Source: Lysobacterales bacterium
Lineage (GTDB): Bacteria > Pseudomonadota > Gammaproteobacteria > Xanthomonadales > Xanthomonadaceae
Reading direction: 5' to 3'
Length of the DNA: 48,511 nucleotides
NCBI GenBank assembly: GCA_020442545.1
Contig: JAGRJX010000052.1
Location: forward strand, 1-48,511
The notes under the pieces were generated by a model. It saw only the letters and a list, made by a program, of their open reading frames with translations, was not told the origin of the DNA and made no database searches. Of this stretch, positions 1-9,919 are shown in pieces (position 1 is the first letter of the stretch; each line of letters opens with the position of its first letter). The position numbers and the translations under genes were made by a program.

Positions 1-3000
1 CGCCTGATCGAGGCCAGCGCCGGCACCGGCAAGACCTTCACCCTCGCCACGCTGTATCTGCGCGCGCTGCTGGTGCAGCGGCGGCGCGTGCCCGAAGTGC
101 TGGTGGTGACCTTCACCGAAGCGGCCACTACCGAGCTGCGCCTGCGTCTGCGCGCACGGCTGTCGCTGGCGGCAGGACAACTGACTGCGTTCGCTCGCGA
201 TGCCACCATGCTGGACGATGACGCGGCAGCCGATACCGAATCCCGGCTTGTGTGCGCCACGCTGCGTCTGGCGCTCGCCGCTGACAATGATGTCAGCGAT
301 CTGAACCGACACCTCTCGCTGTGTCTGCTCGACCTTGACCAGGCGCCGATTTCGACGTTGCACGGCTTCTGCCAGCGAGCCCTGTCCGACCATGCCTTCG
401 CCAGCGGACACCTGCTCGATCCCGGCGAGCTGGACGGTGACGACCGCCTGCGTCTGCAGGAGGTCTGCGATGCGTTGTGGCGAGAGATCGCCGTCACCGG
501 CGGTGCCCGTGCCCAGGCAATGTCCGCGATGTGGAACAGCCCGGAGGAAATGGCCGCCGCGTTGCACCCGCTGCTGGCACAGCCCGCGCCGCTGTTGCCC
601 GAGCCGCACGGCGACACGAGAACCGACGACGACGCGGCGCTGCAAACGGCTTTCGAGACCCTGGTCAACGCCTGGCAGCGGGACGGTGCCGCGGCGCACG
701 CTGCGCTCCAGCATGCGCTGAGCGACCTCAAGGCCAACATCTACAGCGCCGACAAACTCAACGAAGCCTTCGCCGCACTGGCCGGTCTGGCAGACCTGCC
801 ACGGCCGCCAACCTCCATGCATGAACGCTTTCCGCTGCTCGGCCAGGCGAAGATCGAGCAGGCCACCAAGGCAAGCGCAATCAGGGCCGGGCGCGTGATC
901 CGACATCGCCTGTTTGACGCGGTCGACTCGTTCCTGGCCGCACTGGAAACGCGCAGCTCCCGGCGCGCACAGATCGCCATCGGCCTGCTGCACGAATTGC
1001 GTGCTCAAGCAGCCGTACAACTGGCCGAGCTCAAGCGTCGGCGCCGCGTGCGCAGTTTTGATGACCTTATCGACGACCTGGATCGCGCGCTGGCCGACGG
1101 TGATCGTGGCAAGGCGCTGGCCGCCGCCATCCGCCGCGCGCAGCCGCTGGCGCTGGTCGATGAATTTCAGGACACCGATGATCGGCAATGGCGCATTTTG
1201 CAGCGAATCTACGTCGAAGCCGACCACACGGTCGACGCAGCCACGCTGGTGCTGGTCGGCGACCCCAAACAGGCCATCTACCGCTTCCGCAATGGCGATA
1301 TCCACACCTATCTGCGTGCCGCGGCACAGATGCCGACCGCGTGGCGACTGCCGCGCAACTTCCGCAGCCGGCCTTCGCTGGTGGCTGCAGTGAATGACCT
1401 GTTCGACGCGCGCCAGCGCACCAGCGGCGATGCCTTCGTCGACCCACGCATCGTATTCCAGCCGGTGGATGCGGCGCTGCCCGACGAACGCGTGCTGCTG
1501 CGTGAGGGCGCGGCGCCATCGGCGATGGCACTGTGGTCGCCGCCACCGGCGGAAAGTGGCGAGCGGCGCAAGCGCGATCTGGAGCAAATCGCGCTGGACG
1601 CCACCGTTGCCGATATCTGCGACTGGCTGCAGGCCGCGCGTCGTGGCGAGGCCAGCGTCGCGCAGGGCGAGGAGCGGCGGGCGCTGCGGCCTGGCGACAT
1701 GGCGGTACTGGTTGGCACCAACCCGCAGGCAACGCGAGTGCAGAAGGCGCTGGCCGATCACGGCGTGGCGGCGGTCTGCGCCGGGCAGGAAAGCCTGTTT
1801 GCCGGCGACGAAGCCATTGAACTTCATCGCCTGTTGCGCGCACTGCTGCGGGAGGGCGACAGCCGTGCCCTTCGCGCTGCGCTGGCGACCGACCTGGTTG
1901 GCCTCGACGCAGCCGCCATTGCCGCACTCAACGACGAAAACTCGGAAGGCAGTGGCAGCTTCGACCTTGCCTTGGTCGCCGACTGGCGTCGCTGCTGGCA
2001 CGAGCGCGGCGTGCTCATGCTGGTCGAGCGCCTGCTGCGTGAGGCCGCACCTCGCTGGCTGTCCCGACATGACGGCGCGCGACGCTTCACCAACATGCGT
2101 CACCTTGCCGAACTGCTTGACGAGGCGCGACGCAGCCTGCACGACTGCGCCGACCTGCTGCGCTGGCTGGAACGGCGCATGGCAACTGCCGATCCACGCA
2201 ACGAGGCGGAGCAGCCCCGCCTGGACACCGACGCTGATCGCGTGCAGATCATGACCGTACACAAGAGCAAGGGTCTGGAGTTCGGCATGGTCTATCTGCC
2301 GTTCATCGCGCTGCCATCGGCCGGCCGCAGCAACCGCCGGCTGAGCCTGTTCCGCTACCACGAAGCCAATGACGAGCCGCGCTGGCGCGCCTGCATCGGT
2401 CGCCGCGAAGCACCCGAGGATGCTGCGGCCGAGTTCGCCGCCAGCGACGAGGAGCTGGCCGAGTCCCTGCGTCTGGTTTACGTTGCATTGACCCGCGCGC
2501 GGTGGGCCGTTCGCGCCTTCTGGGTGCCGTGGACACGCGCCAGCAGTTACGGTCTGAGTCACCTGTTTGGCGCCGAGGGCCTGCCCGAAAGTGCCGCTGG
2601 CGATTGCCTGGACAGCGTTGCTGCCGCACACGCCGGACGCATCTCGCACCGACGCCTGAGCGGCGAGGAATCCCCAATCCGGCTGTCGCCCGAAGCCGGG
2701 CATGCAGCGCGACTGTCAGCGTGCCCAGTTCGACCGCGTCCACGCGACGACTGGCGACGGCACAGCTTCAGCGCCCTGGTGCGCGGCGCGAATGCCGTGC
2801 TTGAACGTAGCGCCGCCGCAGCGGATGAAGCGGATGCGGGGCTTGCGATCAACCCGCAGGGTGAAGGTGATGCCTTGGCCGACTGGCCGGGCAACGCCGG
2901 TCCCGCCGGCCCCGGCTTCGGCAACGCGGTGCATGCGCTGCTGGAATCCGCCAATTTTGCCGACTGGCGAGACGGCGACGCGCTGCATGCGCCGATCACT

Positions 3001-3675
3001 GCAGAACGGGCCCTGCTGGCGGCGCTGCAGCGCGAAGGCATCGACCCCGAGCGCATCGACAACAGCGCCAGCGCACGACAACAGGCACTGCGGCTTGCCG
3101 AGGCCGGACTTCTTTCTCCACTACCCATGCTGGACGGCGCCGCTCTGCGACTGATCGACCTGCCGCCAGCCCAATGCCAGCCGGAGCTGGAGTTTGAGCT
3201 GCGCCTGCAGGCCGCTCGCGGCGATCAGCTGCTGCGCCTGCTGCATTCGCACGGCCATCTGCAGGACGTCGCGCACTTCGGCGCGAGAGCTGAATACCTG
3301 CATGGTCTGCTGCACGGCTTCATCGACTTGGTCTACCGCCACGGCGACACGTTCTACCTGCTCGACTACAAGACCAATCGCCTGCCGGCCTACGACGGTC
3401 CAGCGCTTCGCGCGGCCATGCGCGAGCACCACTACGACCTCCAGTACCTGCTCTACGCGCTTGCGCTGCATCGCTGGCTGCGTCAGCGGCTGGGTCCAGG
3501 CTATGACCCGGCACGGCATTTTGGCGGTGCCCGCTACCTGTTCCTTCGTGGACGAGTTGCCGGAACCGGGCCGACGCCTCCAGAACGAGGCCTGTTCGTG
3601 GACCGGCCCCCGGTCGAGTTGCTGGATGCCATGGACCGTCTGTTCGAGGGAAGCGGCAGCGGAGATTCCACGTGA
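1..3675 (+). CDS. recB: RecBCD exonuclease V beta subunit (5' truncated by window)
   Basis: RecB is the 3'-5' helicase and nuclease subunit of RecBCD, which processes double-strand breaks for RecA. The reading frame is open from base 1, so the true start lies left of the window and 1224 residues are visible. In visible numbering, Walker A (ASAGTGKT) is at 5-12, motif II LVDEFQDTD near 385, VGDPKQAIYRF near 419, HKSKGLEF near 754 and the motif VI-like RLVYVALTRAR near 824. The C-terminal nuclease signature LLDYKTNR is near 1120. Both the UvrD-type motor and the RecB nuclease domain therefore appear intact. The stop overlaps the GTG start of recD by four bases (GTGA), so the two are translationally coupled. 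The length is close to or slightly above that of E. coli RecB. recC is expected just upstream of the window but cannot be seen. Confidence 0.97.
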   Translation, partial: RLIEASAGTGKTFTLATLYLRALLVQRRRVPEVLVVTFTEAATTELRLRLRARLSLAAGQLTAFARDATMLDDDAAADTESRLVCATLRLALAADNDVSDLNRHLSLCLLDLDQAPISTLHGFCQRALSDHAFASGHLLDPGELDGDDRLRLQEVCDALWREIAVTGGARAQAMSAMWNSPEEMAAALHPLLAQPAPLLPEPHGDTRTDDDAALQTAFETLVNAWQRDGAAAHAALQHALSDLKANIYSADKLNEAFAALAGLADLPRPPTSMHERFPLLGQAKIEQATKASAIRAGRVIRHRLFDAVDSFLAALETRSSRRAQIAIGLLHELRAQAAVQLAELKRRRRVRSFDDLIDDLDRALADGDRGKALAAAIRRAQPLALVDEFQDTDDRQWRILQRIYVEADHTVDAATLVLVGDPKQAIYRFRNGDIHTYLRAAAQMPTAWRLPRNFRSRPSLVAAVNDLFDARQRTSGDAFVDPRIVFQPVDAALPDERVLLREGAAPSAMALWSPPPAESGERRKRDLEQIALDATVADICDWLQAARRGEASVAQGEERRALRPGDMAVLVGTNPQATRVQKALADHGVAAVCAGQESLFAGDEAIELHRLLRALLREGDSRALRAALATDLVGLDAAAIAALNDENSEGSGSFDLALVADWRRCWHERGVLMLVERLLREAAPRWLSRHDGARRFTNMRHLAELLDEARRSLHDCADLLRWLERRMATADPRNEAEQPRLDTDADRVQIMTVHKSKGLEFGMVYLPFIALPSAGRSNRRLSLFRYHEANDEPRWRACIGRREAPEDAAAEFAASDEELAESLRLVYVALTRARWAVRAFWVPWTRASSYGLSHLFGAEGLPESAAGDCLDSVAAAHAGRISHRRLSGEESPIRLSPEAGHAARLSACPVRPRPRDDWRRHSFSALVRGANAVLERSAAAADEADAGLAINPQGEGDALADWPGNAGPAGPGFGNAVHALLESANFADWRDGDALHAPITAERALLAALQREGIDPERIDNSASARQQALRLAEAGLLSPLPMLDGAALRLIDLPPAQCQPELEFELRLQAARGDQLLRLLHSHGHLQDVAHFGARAEYLHGLLHGFIDLVYRHGDTFYLLDYKTNRLPAYDGPALRAAMREHHYDLQYLLYALALHRWLRQRLGPGYDPARHFGGARYLFLRGRVAGTGPTPPERGLFVDRPPVELLDAMDRLFEGSGSGDST

Positions 3676-5540
3676 GTGCGGCTGTTCTGAAACGCCTCCG
3701 GGACGCGGGTCTGCTGCGTGAAGTGGATCGCGCGCTGGGTGAGCTGGTGTTGCGTCGGCATCCGCCAGCTGCCGATCCGGTTCGGGAAGCCGTGGCACTG
3801 GCAGCGTCCCTGGCCAGTCGGGCCGTGGTCGCCGGACATAGCGGATTCCACCTCGGGGCGGCCGGCGTCATTCTTGACACGACGGCGCGCACAGGAAGCC
3901 GGGAGCCTTCATTGGCGACGATCGATGCGGACGCCCTGCTGCGCGAGAGCAGCCCCGATGCAGCTGCCTGGCAAAGCCTGCTGCTGCAGTCGCCATGGGT
4001 CGGCCGCCACCCCGACGACTGCGCCCCGCTGTGCCTGCCGGACAGCAGCGGCACAGCCCCGGAACAGGCGCTGCTGCAGCTGCGTCGCTATGCACGCCAC
4101 GAGCAGCGGGTGGCCGAGCAGCTTCTGGCGCGTCGCGGCTCGTCTGGCGTGGATGGCGACCGCGTTGCGGCCGTGCTGGCATCGCGCTTCGATGCCGCCG
4201 ACCCCCTGGATGCGGACCCGCTGCGTGCCGCGCGCATCGCGCTGGACTCGCGGCTGCTGATCCTCTGCGGCGGCCCGGGAACCGGCAAGACACACACCGT
4301 GCTGCGGCTGCTCGATGCCGTGGTCGCCGCCGACCCGACCGTGCACCGTATCCATCTTGCCGCACCCACCGGCAAGGCGGCATCGCGACTGGATGACAGC
4401 CTGCGGCAGCGTCTGCCGGCCATGGATCGTGACGGCCGCATCGCTGCTGCACTGGGATCTGCTGGCAAGTCATCTTCAACCCGGACCCTGCATCGTCTGC
4501 TCGGATTGCGCTCCGACGGCGGCCAACCGCGACACCATGTCGGCTGTCCGCTGCCCACTGATCTGCTGGTCGTCGATGAAGTCTCGATGGTCGATCTGCC
4601 GCTGATGGCGCGACTGCTGGACGCCCTGCCGCCTTCCGCACGGCTGCTGCTGATCGGTGATCACGACCAGCTGGCCTCGGTGGAAACCGGCGACGTGCTG
4701 TCCGCCCTGAACGCCGCCGCACAGGACAACGGACCACTGTCCGGGCATCGGGTCACGCTTCGACATAATCACCGTTTCGGCACCGGCTCGACAATCGGCC
4801 GCCTCGCCGAGGCGATCCGGGCCGGTGATCCGATGAAGGTGCGCGAATGCCTGACCGGCGACCGGTCACTGCATCAGGATGGCATCGGCACCGAGCATAC
4901 GCGGGTGCAGCTGATCGAAAAGGCATCGGCGCTACATCGGCGTCTGCACGCGATGACCGACCCCTGCCTCGCCTTGTCGCTGATGGACGACGAGCGGATC
5001 CTCTGCGCACTGCGGCGCGGCCCGCTGGGTGCGGATGCCATCAATCGCGACATCGATTCGCTGCTGATCGCCGCCCATGGCCGGCTGGGTGACGGCAGCC
5101 GCAACGTTCACTATCCGGGACGACTGCTGCTGATCCGCGAAAACCAGCCGCGCCTTGGCCTCGCCAACGGCGATGCCGGCGTTGTGCTCGCTGCGGGCGA
5201 CGGCCGCCTTGAAGCCTGGTTCCGCGATGGACAAGGGGCGCCCCGCGCCTTGCCACTGGCATTGCTGCCGGCACACCAGTCGGCCTGGGCGCTAAGCGTG
5301 CACCAGAGCCAGGGCTCGGAGTACGAACACGTCGACATTGTGCTGGGCGAAAAGAAAAGCCGCGTGCTGGGCCGCCAGCTGCTCTACACCGCGGTTACCC
5401 GTGCTCGCCGCTCGCTCTGCCTGTTTGCGGGACCGGATGTGCTGGAGACCGCCATCGCACGTCGCCTGACGCGCGTCAGTGGACTGTCCCGGCGCCTACG
5501 CTCCGGCGAGCGCGGCGGGGCCGACACCGACGTGGGGTAG
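3672..5540 (+). CDS. recD: RecBCD exonuclease V alpha subunit, 5'-3' helicase
   Basis: RecD is the fast 5'-3' SF1B helicase of RecBCD. The 622-residue product has Walker A GGPGTGKT at about 200-207, Walker B VDEVSMVD near 302, the UvrD-like C-terminal motif HQSQGSEYEHVDIVL near 544 and LLYTAVTRARRSL near 570. The N-terminal 150 residues match the RecB-contacting domain of the family in size and position. The start is GTG at 3672, inside the recB stop (GTGA), and I see no better alternative start. The TAG stop sits inside the stem of a short hairpin, and the transcript can end at the intrinsic terminator at 5699-5732. Length and motif set are normal for RecD. Confidence 0.96.
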   Translation: MSAAVLKRLRDAGLLREVDRALGELVLRRHPPAADPVREAVALAASLASRAVVAGHSGFHLGAAGVILDTTARTGSREPSLATIDADALLRESSPDAAAWQSLLLQSPWVGRHPDDCAPLCLPDSSGTAPEQALLQLRRYARHEQRVAEQLLARRGSSGVDGDRVAAVLASRFDAADPLDADPLRAARIALDSRLLILCGGPGTGKTHTVLRLLDAVVAADPTVHRIHLAAPTGKAASRLDDSLRQRLPAMDRDGRIAAALGSAGKSSSTRTLHRLLGLRSDGGQPRHHVGCPLPTDLLVVDEVSMVDLPLMARLLDALPPSARLLLIGDHDQLASVETGDVLSALNAAAQDNGPLSGHRVTLRHNHRFGTGSTIGRLAEAIRAGDPMKVRECLTGDRSLHQDGIGTEHTRVQLIEKASALHRRLHAMTDPCLALSLMDDERILCALRRGPLGADAINRDIDSLLIAAHGRLGDGSRNVHYPGRLLLIRENQPRLGLANGDAGVVLAAGDGRLEAWFRDGQGAPRALPLALLPAHQSAWALSVHQSQGSEYEHVDIVLGEKKSRVLGRQLLYTAVTRARRSLCLFAGPDVLETAIARRLTRVSGLSRRLRSGERGGADTDVG

Positions 5541-5732
5541 GATTTTTCCTACCCTGGAATCAGACTTTTCCGATACCGCTGGTCAAGCGACAAAGGCACT
5601 CTGGACTTGTCGCGGGGGAAACCGGTTCCGGCACCACCCCCGGGGTGTCGAACCGAGGTACCGGCTTCGGCCGGTAGCGACGCGGTACCGCGCGGCACGC
5701 CCCGCTCCTGCCAGGGAGTGGGGCGTTCTTTT
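5535..5732 (+). ncRNA. Hairpin-rich recD 3' tail, candidate structured RNA
   Basis: About 200 nt after recD hold a series of strong hairpins and end in a terminator. They are an 8-bp stem with TTTT loop at 5535-5554 (GGGTAGGA/TCCTACCC, overlapping the recD stop), a perfect 7-bp stem at 5587-5613 (GCGACAA/TTGTCGC), and a 6-bp stem closed by a UUCG loop at 5660-5675 (ACCGGC-TTCG-GCCGGT). Paired GGTACC blocks at 5657 and 5684 offer an alternative fold. No open frame is convincing here. I could not match it to a known riboswitch, SRP RNA, 6S or tmRNA. It may be only a structured 3' UTR, or a small RNA processed from or started within the recD end. Confidence 0.4.
5699..5732 (+). terminator. Rho-independent terminator after recD
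   Basis: A 10-bp stem GCCCCGCTCC / GGAGTGGGGC (one G-T pair) with a six-base loop is followed by GTTCTTTT. The T-run lies on the plus strand only, so it terminates recBD transcription rather than the convergent prc. Confidence 0.85.
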
Positions 5733-5795
5733 CTGTCTGACCAGCCGATGTTCGCCGCGCTCCGTGGCGAAGGGTTTGCCCTCGCCCGGTCTGCT

Positions 5796-8015
5796 TCAGT
5801 CGGACTGCTGCGGCGTCGACGTCAGGTCGGCCATGTCGCCAGGGTGCTGAACCTCGGCAGCCAGCCGCTTGTCCGCCCCAAGCAGGTCGATAGCATCCGC
5901 CAGGATCGCCGCGCTCTCGCGCAGCAGCACGTCCGGCGCGTCATCGGCGGCCTCCTCGCGGGCCACCTGCTCGGTGACGGCGCGCTCGTTGGCCTGCAAA
6001 CCGTCGTCGGCACGCGCCTGCAGCGCATCGGGCAGGGCCTTGCCCAGCTTCTTGCGCTCTTCGGCTCGCGCCTGACGCTTGACTTCGGCCTTCTCGCGCT
6101 CGGCGATGCGGGTCGCCTCGTTCAAGGAAACCACGGTTTCCTTGCGCTGACGGCGATAGTCGGCGACGTCCTGCGCCCACCACTGGAACTCAGGATCCTT
6201 GGCCACCCGCGCCTCGTGTCGGGCTTCGAGCAGCGGCGTCAGCGGCTTGAAGTTGCCGACCGCATGGAAATCCGCCGTGGCCACCCTGGCCCACGGCAGC
6301 GCATTGTCGTAGCTGCTCTCGCCATAGTCGTCCGCGTCGAGCGTCATCGGGAAAGCGATATCCGGCACCACGCCCTTGTTCTGCGTGGATCCGCCGGCGA
6401 CGCGGAAGAACTGCGCGACGGTCAGCTTGAGGTTTCCATAGCGTGGCTTCTCACTGCGTGAAAACATGTCGAGGTCGACCAGGTTCTGCACCGTGCCCTT
6501 GCCGTAGGTCGGCTCACCGATGATCAGGCCGCGGCCGTAGTCCTGGATGGCACCGGAGAAAATTTCCGAAGCTGAGGCCGATGCGCGATTGACCAGCACC
6601 GCCAACGGACCGTCCCAGGCCACGCCGGCATCAGCATCGCTCTCAATCTCGGGATTCGATCCGGCATTCTTCACCTGCACCACCGGCCCCTTGTCGATGA
6701 ACAGGCCGGTGAGCTCGATGGCTTCGGTGAGCGATCCGCCGCCGTTGTTGCGCAGGTCAATGACGACGCCATCGATGCCGGCACCATCCACCTTTTCGGC
6801 GGACAGCTCGCGCAGCAGCTTGGCGACGTCGCGGGTGGCAGAGCGGTAATCCGGATCGTGCCGGCGACGCGCATCGAAATCCTGGTAGAAACCGGGCAGT
6901 TCAATCACCCCGATCCGATGCCGGGCCTCGCCATCGCCGACTTCAATCACCGACTTCTTGGCGGCCTGCTCCTCCAGCTTGACCTTCTGCCGCACAATCG
7001 CAATCTGCTGGTGCGCACCATCAATGCCGGCTTCGGTGGGCAGGATTTCCAGGCGCACCGTGCTGTCCTTGGGGCCGCGAATCAGGTCGACGACATCATC
7101 AATTCGCCAGCCCACGACGTCGGTATAGGGACCGGACGTTCCCTGTCCCACGGCCACGATACGGTCACCGACCTTGAGCTTGCCGGAAAGGTCGGCTGGA
7201 CCACCGGGAACGATGCTGCGGATGACGGTGTACTCGTCCTTGCGCTGCAGCACCGCACCGATGCCTTCCAGCGATAGGCGCATGCTGATGCTGAAGTTCT
7301 CCGAGGTCCGCGGCGTCATGTACGACGTGTGCGGATCCAGCGACAGCGCGTAGGCGTTGAGGAAGGTCTGGAACACGTCGTCGCTCTTGAGCTCGCGCAC
7401 ACGCTCCTCGAAACCGGCGTAGCGGCGGTCCAGGGTCTTGCGGATTTCCGCCGCCTCCTTCCCGGCCAGCTTCAGGCGCAGCCAGTCGTTCTTGACCCGC
7501 TGCCGCCACAGCTCGTCCAGCTCGGCGGTGCTGCCGGCCCAGGCCGCCTCGTCGCGATCATGGTCATAGCTCTCGTCGATACTGAAGTCCCAGTCACGCA
7601 CCAGCAGCTTTCTTGCCACGGCGGTGCGCTGGGCCACGCGCTGCACGTAGACATTGAAGATGTCGAACGCCGGCTGCAGCTGGCCACTGCGAATGGCGTC
7701 ATCCAGCGCGTCGCGATTGGCGTCGAAGTGCGCAATGTCGGAGGCAAGGAAGAACAGCTTGTCACCGTCCAGCGAATCCAGGTAGCGCTGGTAGATCTGC
7801 TCGGACATGGCGTCGTCAAGCGGCTCGGCGCGATAGTGGTATCGGCTGTTGCTGAGCAGGTGGGCGACGTAGCGCGCGGCCTGATCCTGGTCGGCTTCCG
7901 GTGCCAGCGTGGCCAGCGTCGACTTCGACTCGTCCGCCTGCACGGTCACGCCGCCGATGGCGAAAAGACCGAGTGCAATGGCGATCAGGGGAGACAGCAG
8001 GCTTCGCTTCAACAT
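5796..8015 (-). CDS. prc: Carboxy-terminal processing protease (tail-specific protease Prc/Tsp)
   Basis: This is an S41-family periplasmic protease that degrades or trims proteins by their C-terminal tails; in relatives it also controls murein hydrolases and PBP processing. The 739-residue protein has a signal peptide (MLKRSLLSPLIAIALGLF, cleavage near VQA-DE) and a PDZ domain at roughly 230-320. The S41 core follows, with LRNNGGGSLTEA near 420, catalytic Ser in ASASEIFSG near 478 and catalytic Lys in YGKGTVQ near 502. A charged C-terminal region of the Tsp type ends the protein. I chose the ATG at 8015 over an in-frame start 30 bases upstream because AAGGA lies about 9 nt before it and it starts the signal peptide cleanly. 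It is convergent with recD. Confidence 0.93.
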   Translation of the reverse strand: MLKRSLLSPLIAIALGLFAIGGVTVQADESKSTLATLAPEADQDQAARYVAHLLSNSRYHYRAEPLDDAMSEQIYQRYLDSLDGDKLFFLASDIAHFDANRDALDDAIRSGQLQPAFDIFNVYVQRVAQRTAVARKLLVRDWDFSIDESYDHDRDEAAWAGSTAELDELWRQRVKNDWLRLKLAGKEAAEIRKTLDRRYAGFEERVRELKSDDVFQTFLNAYALSLDPHTSYMTPRTSENFSISMRLSLEGIGAVLQRKDEYTVIRSIVPGGPADLSGKLKVGDRIVAVGQGTSGPYTDVVGWRIDDVVDLIRGPKDSTVRLEILPTEAGIDGAHQQIAIVRQKVKLEEQAAKKSVIEVGDGEARHRIGVIELPGFYQDFDARRRHDPDYRSATRDVAKLLRELSAEKVDGAGIDGVVIDLRNNGGGSLTEAIELTGLFIDKGPVVQVKNAGSNPEIESDADAGVAWDGPLAVLVNRASASASEIFSGAIQDYGRGLIIGEPTYGKGTVQNLVDLDMFSRSEKPRYGNLKLTVAQFFRVAGGSTQNKGVVPDIAFPMTLDADDYGESSYDNALPWARVATADFHAVGNFKPLTPLLEARHEARVAKDPEFQWWAQDVADYRRQRKETVVSLNEATRIAEREKAEVKRQARAEERKKLGKALPDALQARADDGLQANERAVTEQVAREEAADDAPDVLLRESAAILADAIDLLGADKRLAAEVQHPGDMADLTSTPQQSD

Positions 8016-8208
8016 GGTGGATTCCTTCGGCCGCAGCCGCATCAATCAGTAAACAGGCGGTCGGCGCACGGCCGACGGCTCAGGTTAGCACCCAGACTGC
8101 GCCGGTTCCGCAGCATTGGCCTGTGCCATCGGTTGAGGGACGCACGCGCCGGTCGCGTTCAGCTTCGACCGGAGAATGCCGTCGAGGTTCAGGCCCCGGT
8201 GTGGCCGT

Positions 8209-9213
8209 TCAGCCAAGAGCTACCAGGCCGGAATCCTTTGCCATGCGATCGGCATGGTAGGACGAGCGCACCAGCGGCCCGGATGCCACGTGGGTGAAGC
8301 CGAGTTCATTGCCGAAACGCTCAAGTTCGGCAAACTCGTCCGGCGTCCAGTAGCGGATCACCGGATGATGATGCGCACTGGGCTGCAGGTACTGGCCGAT
8401 GGTGATCATGTCGACATCGTGTGCGCGCAGGTCGCGCAGGGTTTCCTGCACCTGCGCCATGGTTTCGCCCAGGCCCAGCATGATGCCGGACTTGGTCGGA
8501 ACATCCGGATGCTGCGCCTTGAAGCGGCGCAGCAGGTCCAGCGACCACTGGTAATCCGCGCCCGGGCGCACGTCGCGATACAGGTGCGGCACGGTTTCCA
8601 GGTTGTGGTTGAACACGTCCGGCGGCGACTCGGCGAGAATTTCCAGCGCGCGATCCATGCGGCCCTTGCCCCGAAAATCCGGGGTCAGGATCTCGATCCG
8701 CGTGTCTGGACTCGCCAGGCGGATTTCCTGGATGCAGGCCACGAAATGCCCGGCGCCGCCATCGCGCAGGTCGTCGCGATCCACCGACGTGACCACGACG
8801 TACTTGAGCCGCATGTCGGCAACGGTAGTGGCAAGACTGATCGGCTCGGCCGGATCGGGCGGCTTCGGCCGACCATGCGCCACGTCGCAGAAAGAGCAGC
8901 GACGGGTACAGACTTCGCCAAGGATCATGAAGGTCGCCGTGCCGTGGCTGAAGCATTCGTGGATGTTCGGGCAGCTGGCTTCCTCGCAGACCGTCACCAG
9001 GCGGTTCTCGCGCAGCCGCGACTTGAGCCTGGCGACCGCGTTGCCCGACGGGATGCGCACGCGGATCCAGTCCGGCTTGCGCAGCGCGGGACGGTCAGCA
9101 TCGAATTTCACCGGACTGCTGGCGATCTTGTCCTCGCCTTTCTGTGCCTGGCCGACAACCAGCAGCGGAATGCCTTTTTCGGTGGCGTTGGTCTTGGCGG
9201 AAGAGTCGGACAT
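8209..9213 (-). CDS. lipA: Lipoyl synthase (radical SAM)
   Basis: LipA inserts two sulfurs into protein-bound octanoyl groups to form lipoate on the E2 and H proteins of central metabolism. The 334-residue product has the auxiliary-cluster pattern CEEASCPNIHEC (CX4CX5C) near 75-86 and the radical SAM cluster CTRRCSFC (CX3CX2C) near 102-109. The conserved C-terminal serine for the auxiliary cluster is in RSSYHAD. I took ATG at 9213 (MSDSSAKTN) rather than a start 87 bases upstream, which would run into lipB. It lies 28 nt downstream of lipB, the preceding step in the same pathway, so the two form the last part of one minus-strand operon. Confidence 0.98.
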   Translation of the reverse strand: MSDSSAKTNATEKGIPLLVVGQAQKGEDKIASSPVKFDADRPALRKPDWIRVRIPSGNAVARLKSRLRENRLVTVCEEASCPNIHECFSHGTATFMILGEVCTRRCSFCDVAHGRPKPPDPAEPISLATTVADMRLKYVVVTSVDRDDLRDGGAGHFVACIQEIRLASPDTRIEILTPDFRGKGRMDRALEILAESPPDVFNHNLETVPHLYRDVRPGADYQWSLDLLRRFKAQHPDVPTKSGIMLGLGETMAQVQETLRDLRAHDVDMITIGQYLQPSAHHHPVIRYWTPDEFAELERFGNELGFTHVASGPLVRSSYHADRMAKDSGLVALG

Positions 9214-9241
9214 GGCGGCAGGACGAGAGATGATCGGACGG

Positions 9242-9919
9242 TCAGGCGACGGGAGAAACGGGGAGCATTGCCGGCGGCTCGGTGGCGGCTTCGAGATCAA
9301 GCCCGAACTGGCGGGCCAGCCCGGCCAGCAGCACCGGCTTCACCGTTCCCATCGCGGCGGGACCGCCCAATTCTAGCACCGAGGTCACCGCCAGACCGGC
9401 AAAACCGCAGGGATTGATGCGAGCGAACGGCTCCAGGTCCATGGCGATGTTGAAGGCCAGGCCATGGAAGGTGCAGCCGCGACGCACGCGAATCCCGAGA
9501 GCCGCCACCTTGGCCTCGCCGACATAGACGCCGGGCGCGCCATCGCGGCGAGCAGCGGTGATGTCGAAGTGCGCCAGCGAGTCGATGATGGCCTGCTCGA
9601 TGCGATGCACGTAGTCGCGTACGCCGATCTTCAGGCGGCGCAGGTCGAGCAGCGGATAGGCGACGATCTGGCCGGGGCCGTGATAGGTCACCTGGCCGCC
9701 ACGATCGACCTTGAGCACCGGGATGTCGCCGGGCGCCAGCACGTGCTCCGGCTTGCCGGCCTGCCCCAGGGTGAACACCGGTGGGTGTTCAACCAGCCAG
9801 ATTTCGTCTTCCGTGTGTTCGTCGCGGGCGTCGGTGAATGCCTGCATGGCGCGCCATACCGGCTCGTAGTCGACGCGACCGAGATCGCGAACCTGGCAGC
9901 GCCGCTTCACAGCGTCCAC
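9242..9919 (-). CDS. lipB: Octanoyl-[ACP]:protein N-octanoyltransferase
   Basis: LipB transfers octanoate from ACP to the lipoyl domains that LipA then sulfurates. The 225-residue protein has the RGGQVTYHGPGQ substrate-binding motif near 73-84, the catalytic-site lysine in AKVAALGIRV, and the catalytic cysteine in NPCGFAG near 169, as in the characterised family. The given start is GTG at 9919, overlapping the ybeD stop by 13 nt. A GTG three codons later (9910) would give the four-base GTGA overlap seen elsewhere in this window and fits family alignments equally well. It sits between ybeD and lipA, the common gammaproteobacterial order. Confidence 0.97.
   Translation of the reverse strand: MDAVKRRCQVRDLGRVDYEPVWRAMQAFTDARDEHTEDEIWLVEHPPVFTLGQAGKPEHVLAPGDIPVLKVDRGGQVTYHGPGQIVAYPLLDLRRLKIGVRDYVHRIEQAIIDSLAHFDITAARRDGAPGVYVGEAKVAALGIRVRRGCTFHGLAFNIAMDLEPFARINPCGFAGLAVTSVLELGGPAAMGTVKPVLLAGLARQFGLDLEAATEPPAMLPVSPVA

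Noticed and set aside
5587..5735. Cyclic-di-GMP or other known riboswitch in the recD tail
   Set aside because: The conserved GEMM core (GGCAAACC, GGACGCAAAGCC) is absent and no downstream gene on the plus strand would be controlled.
8176..9417. 413-codon plus-strand open frame
   Set aside because: It lies antisense across lipA and part of lipB, has no family motifs, and is the complement of strongly conserved genes in GC-rich DNA.
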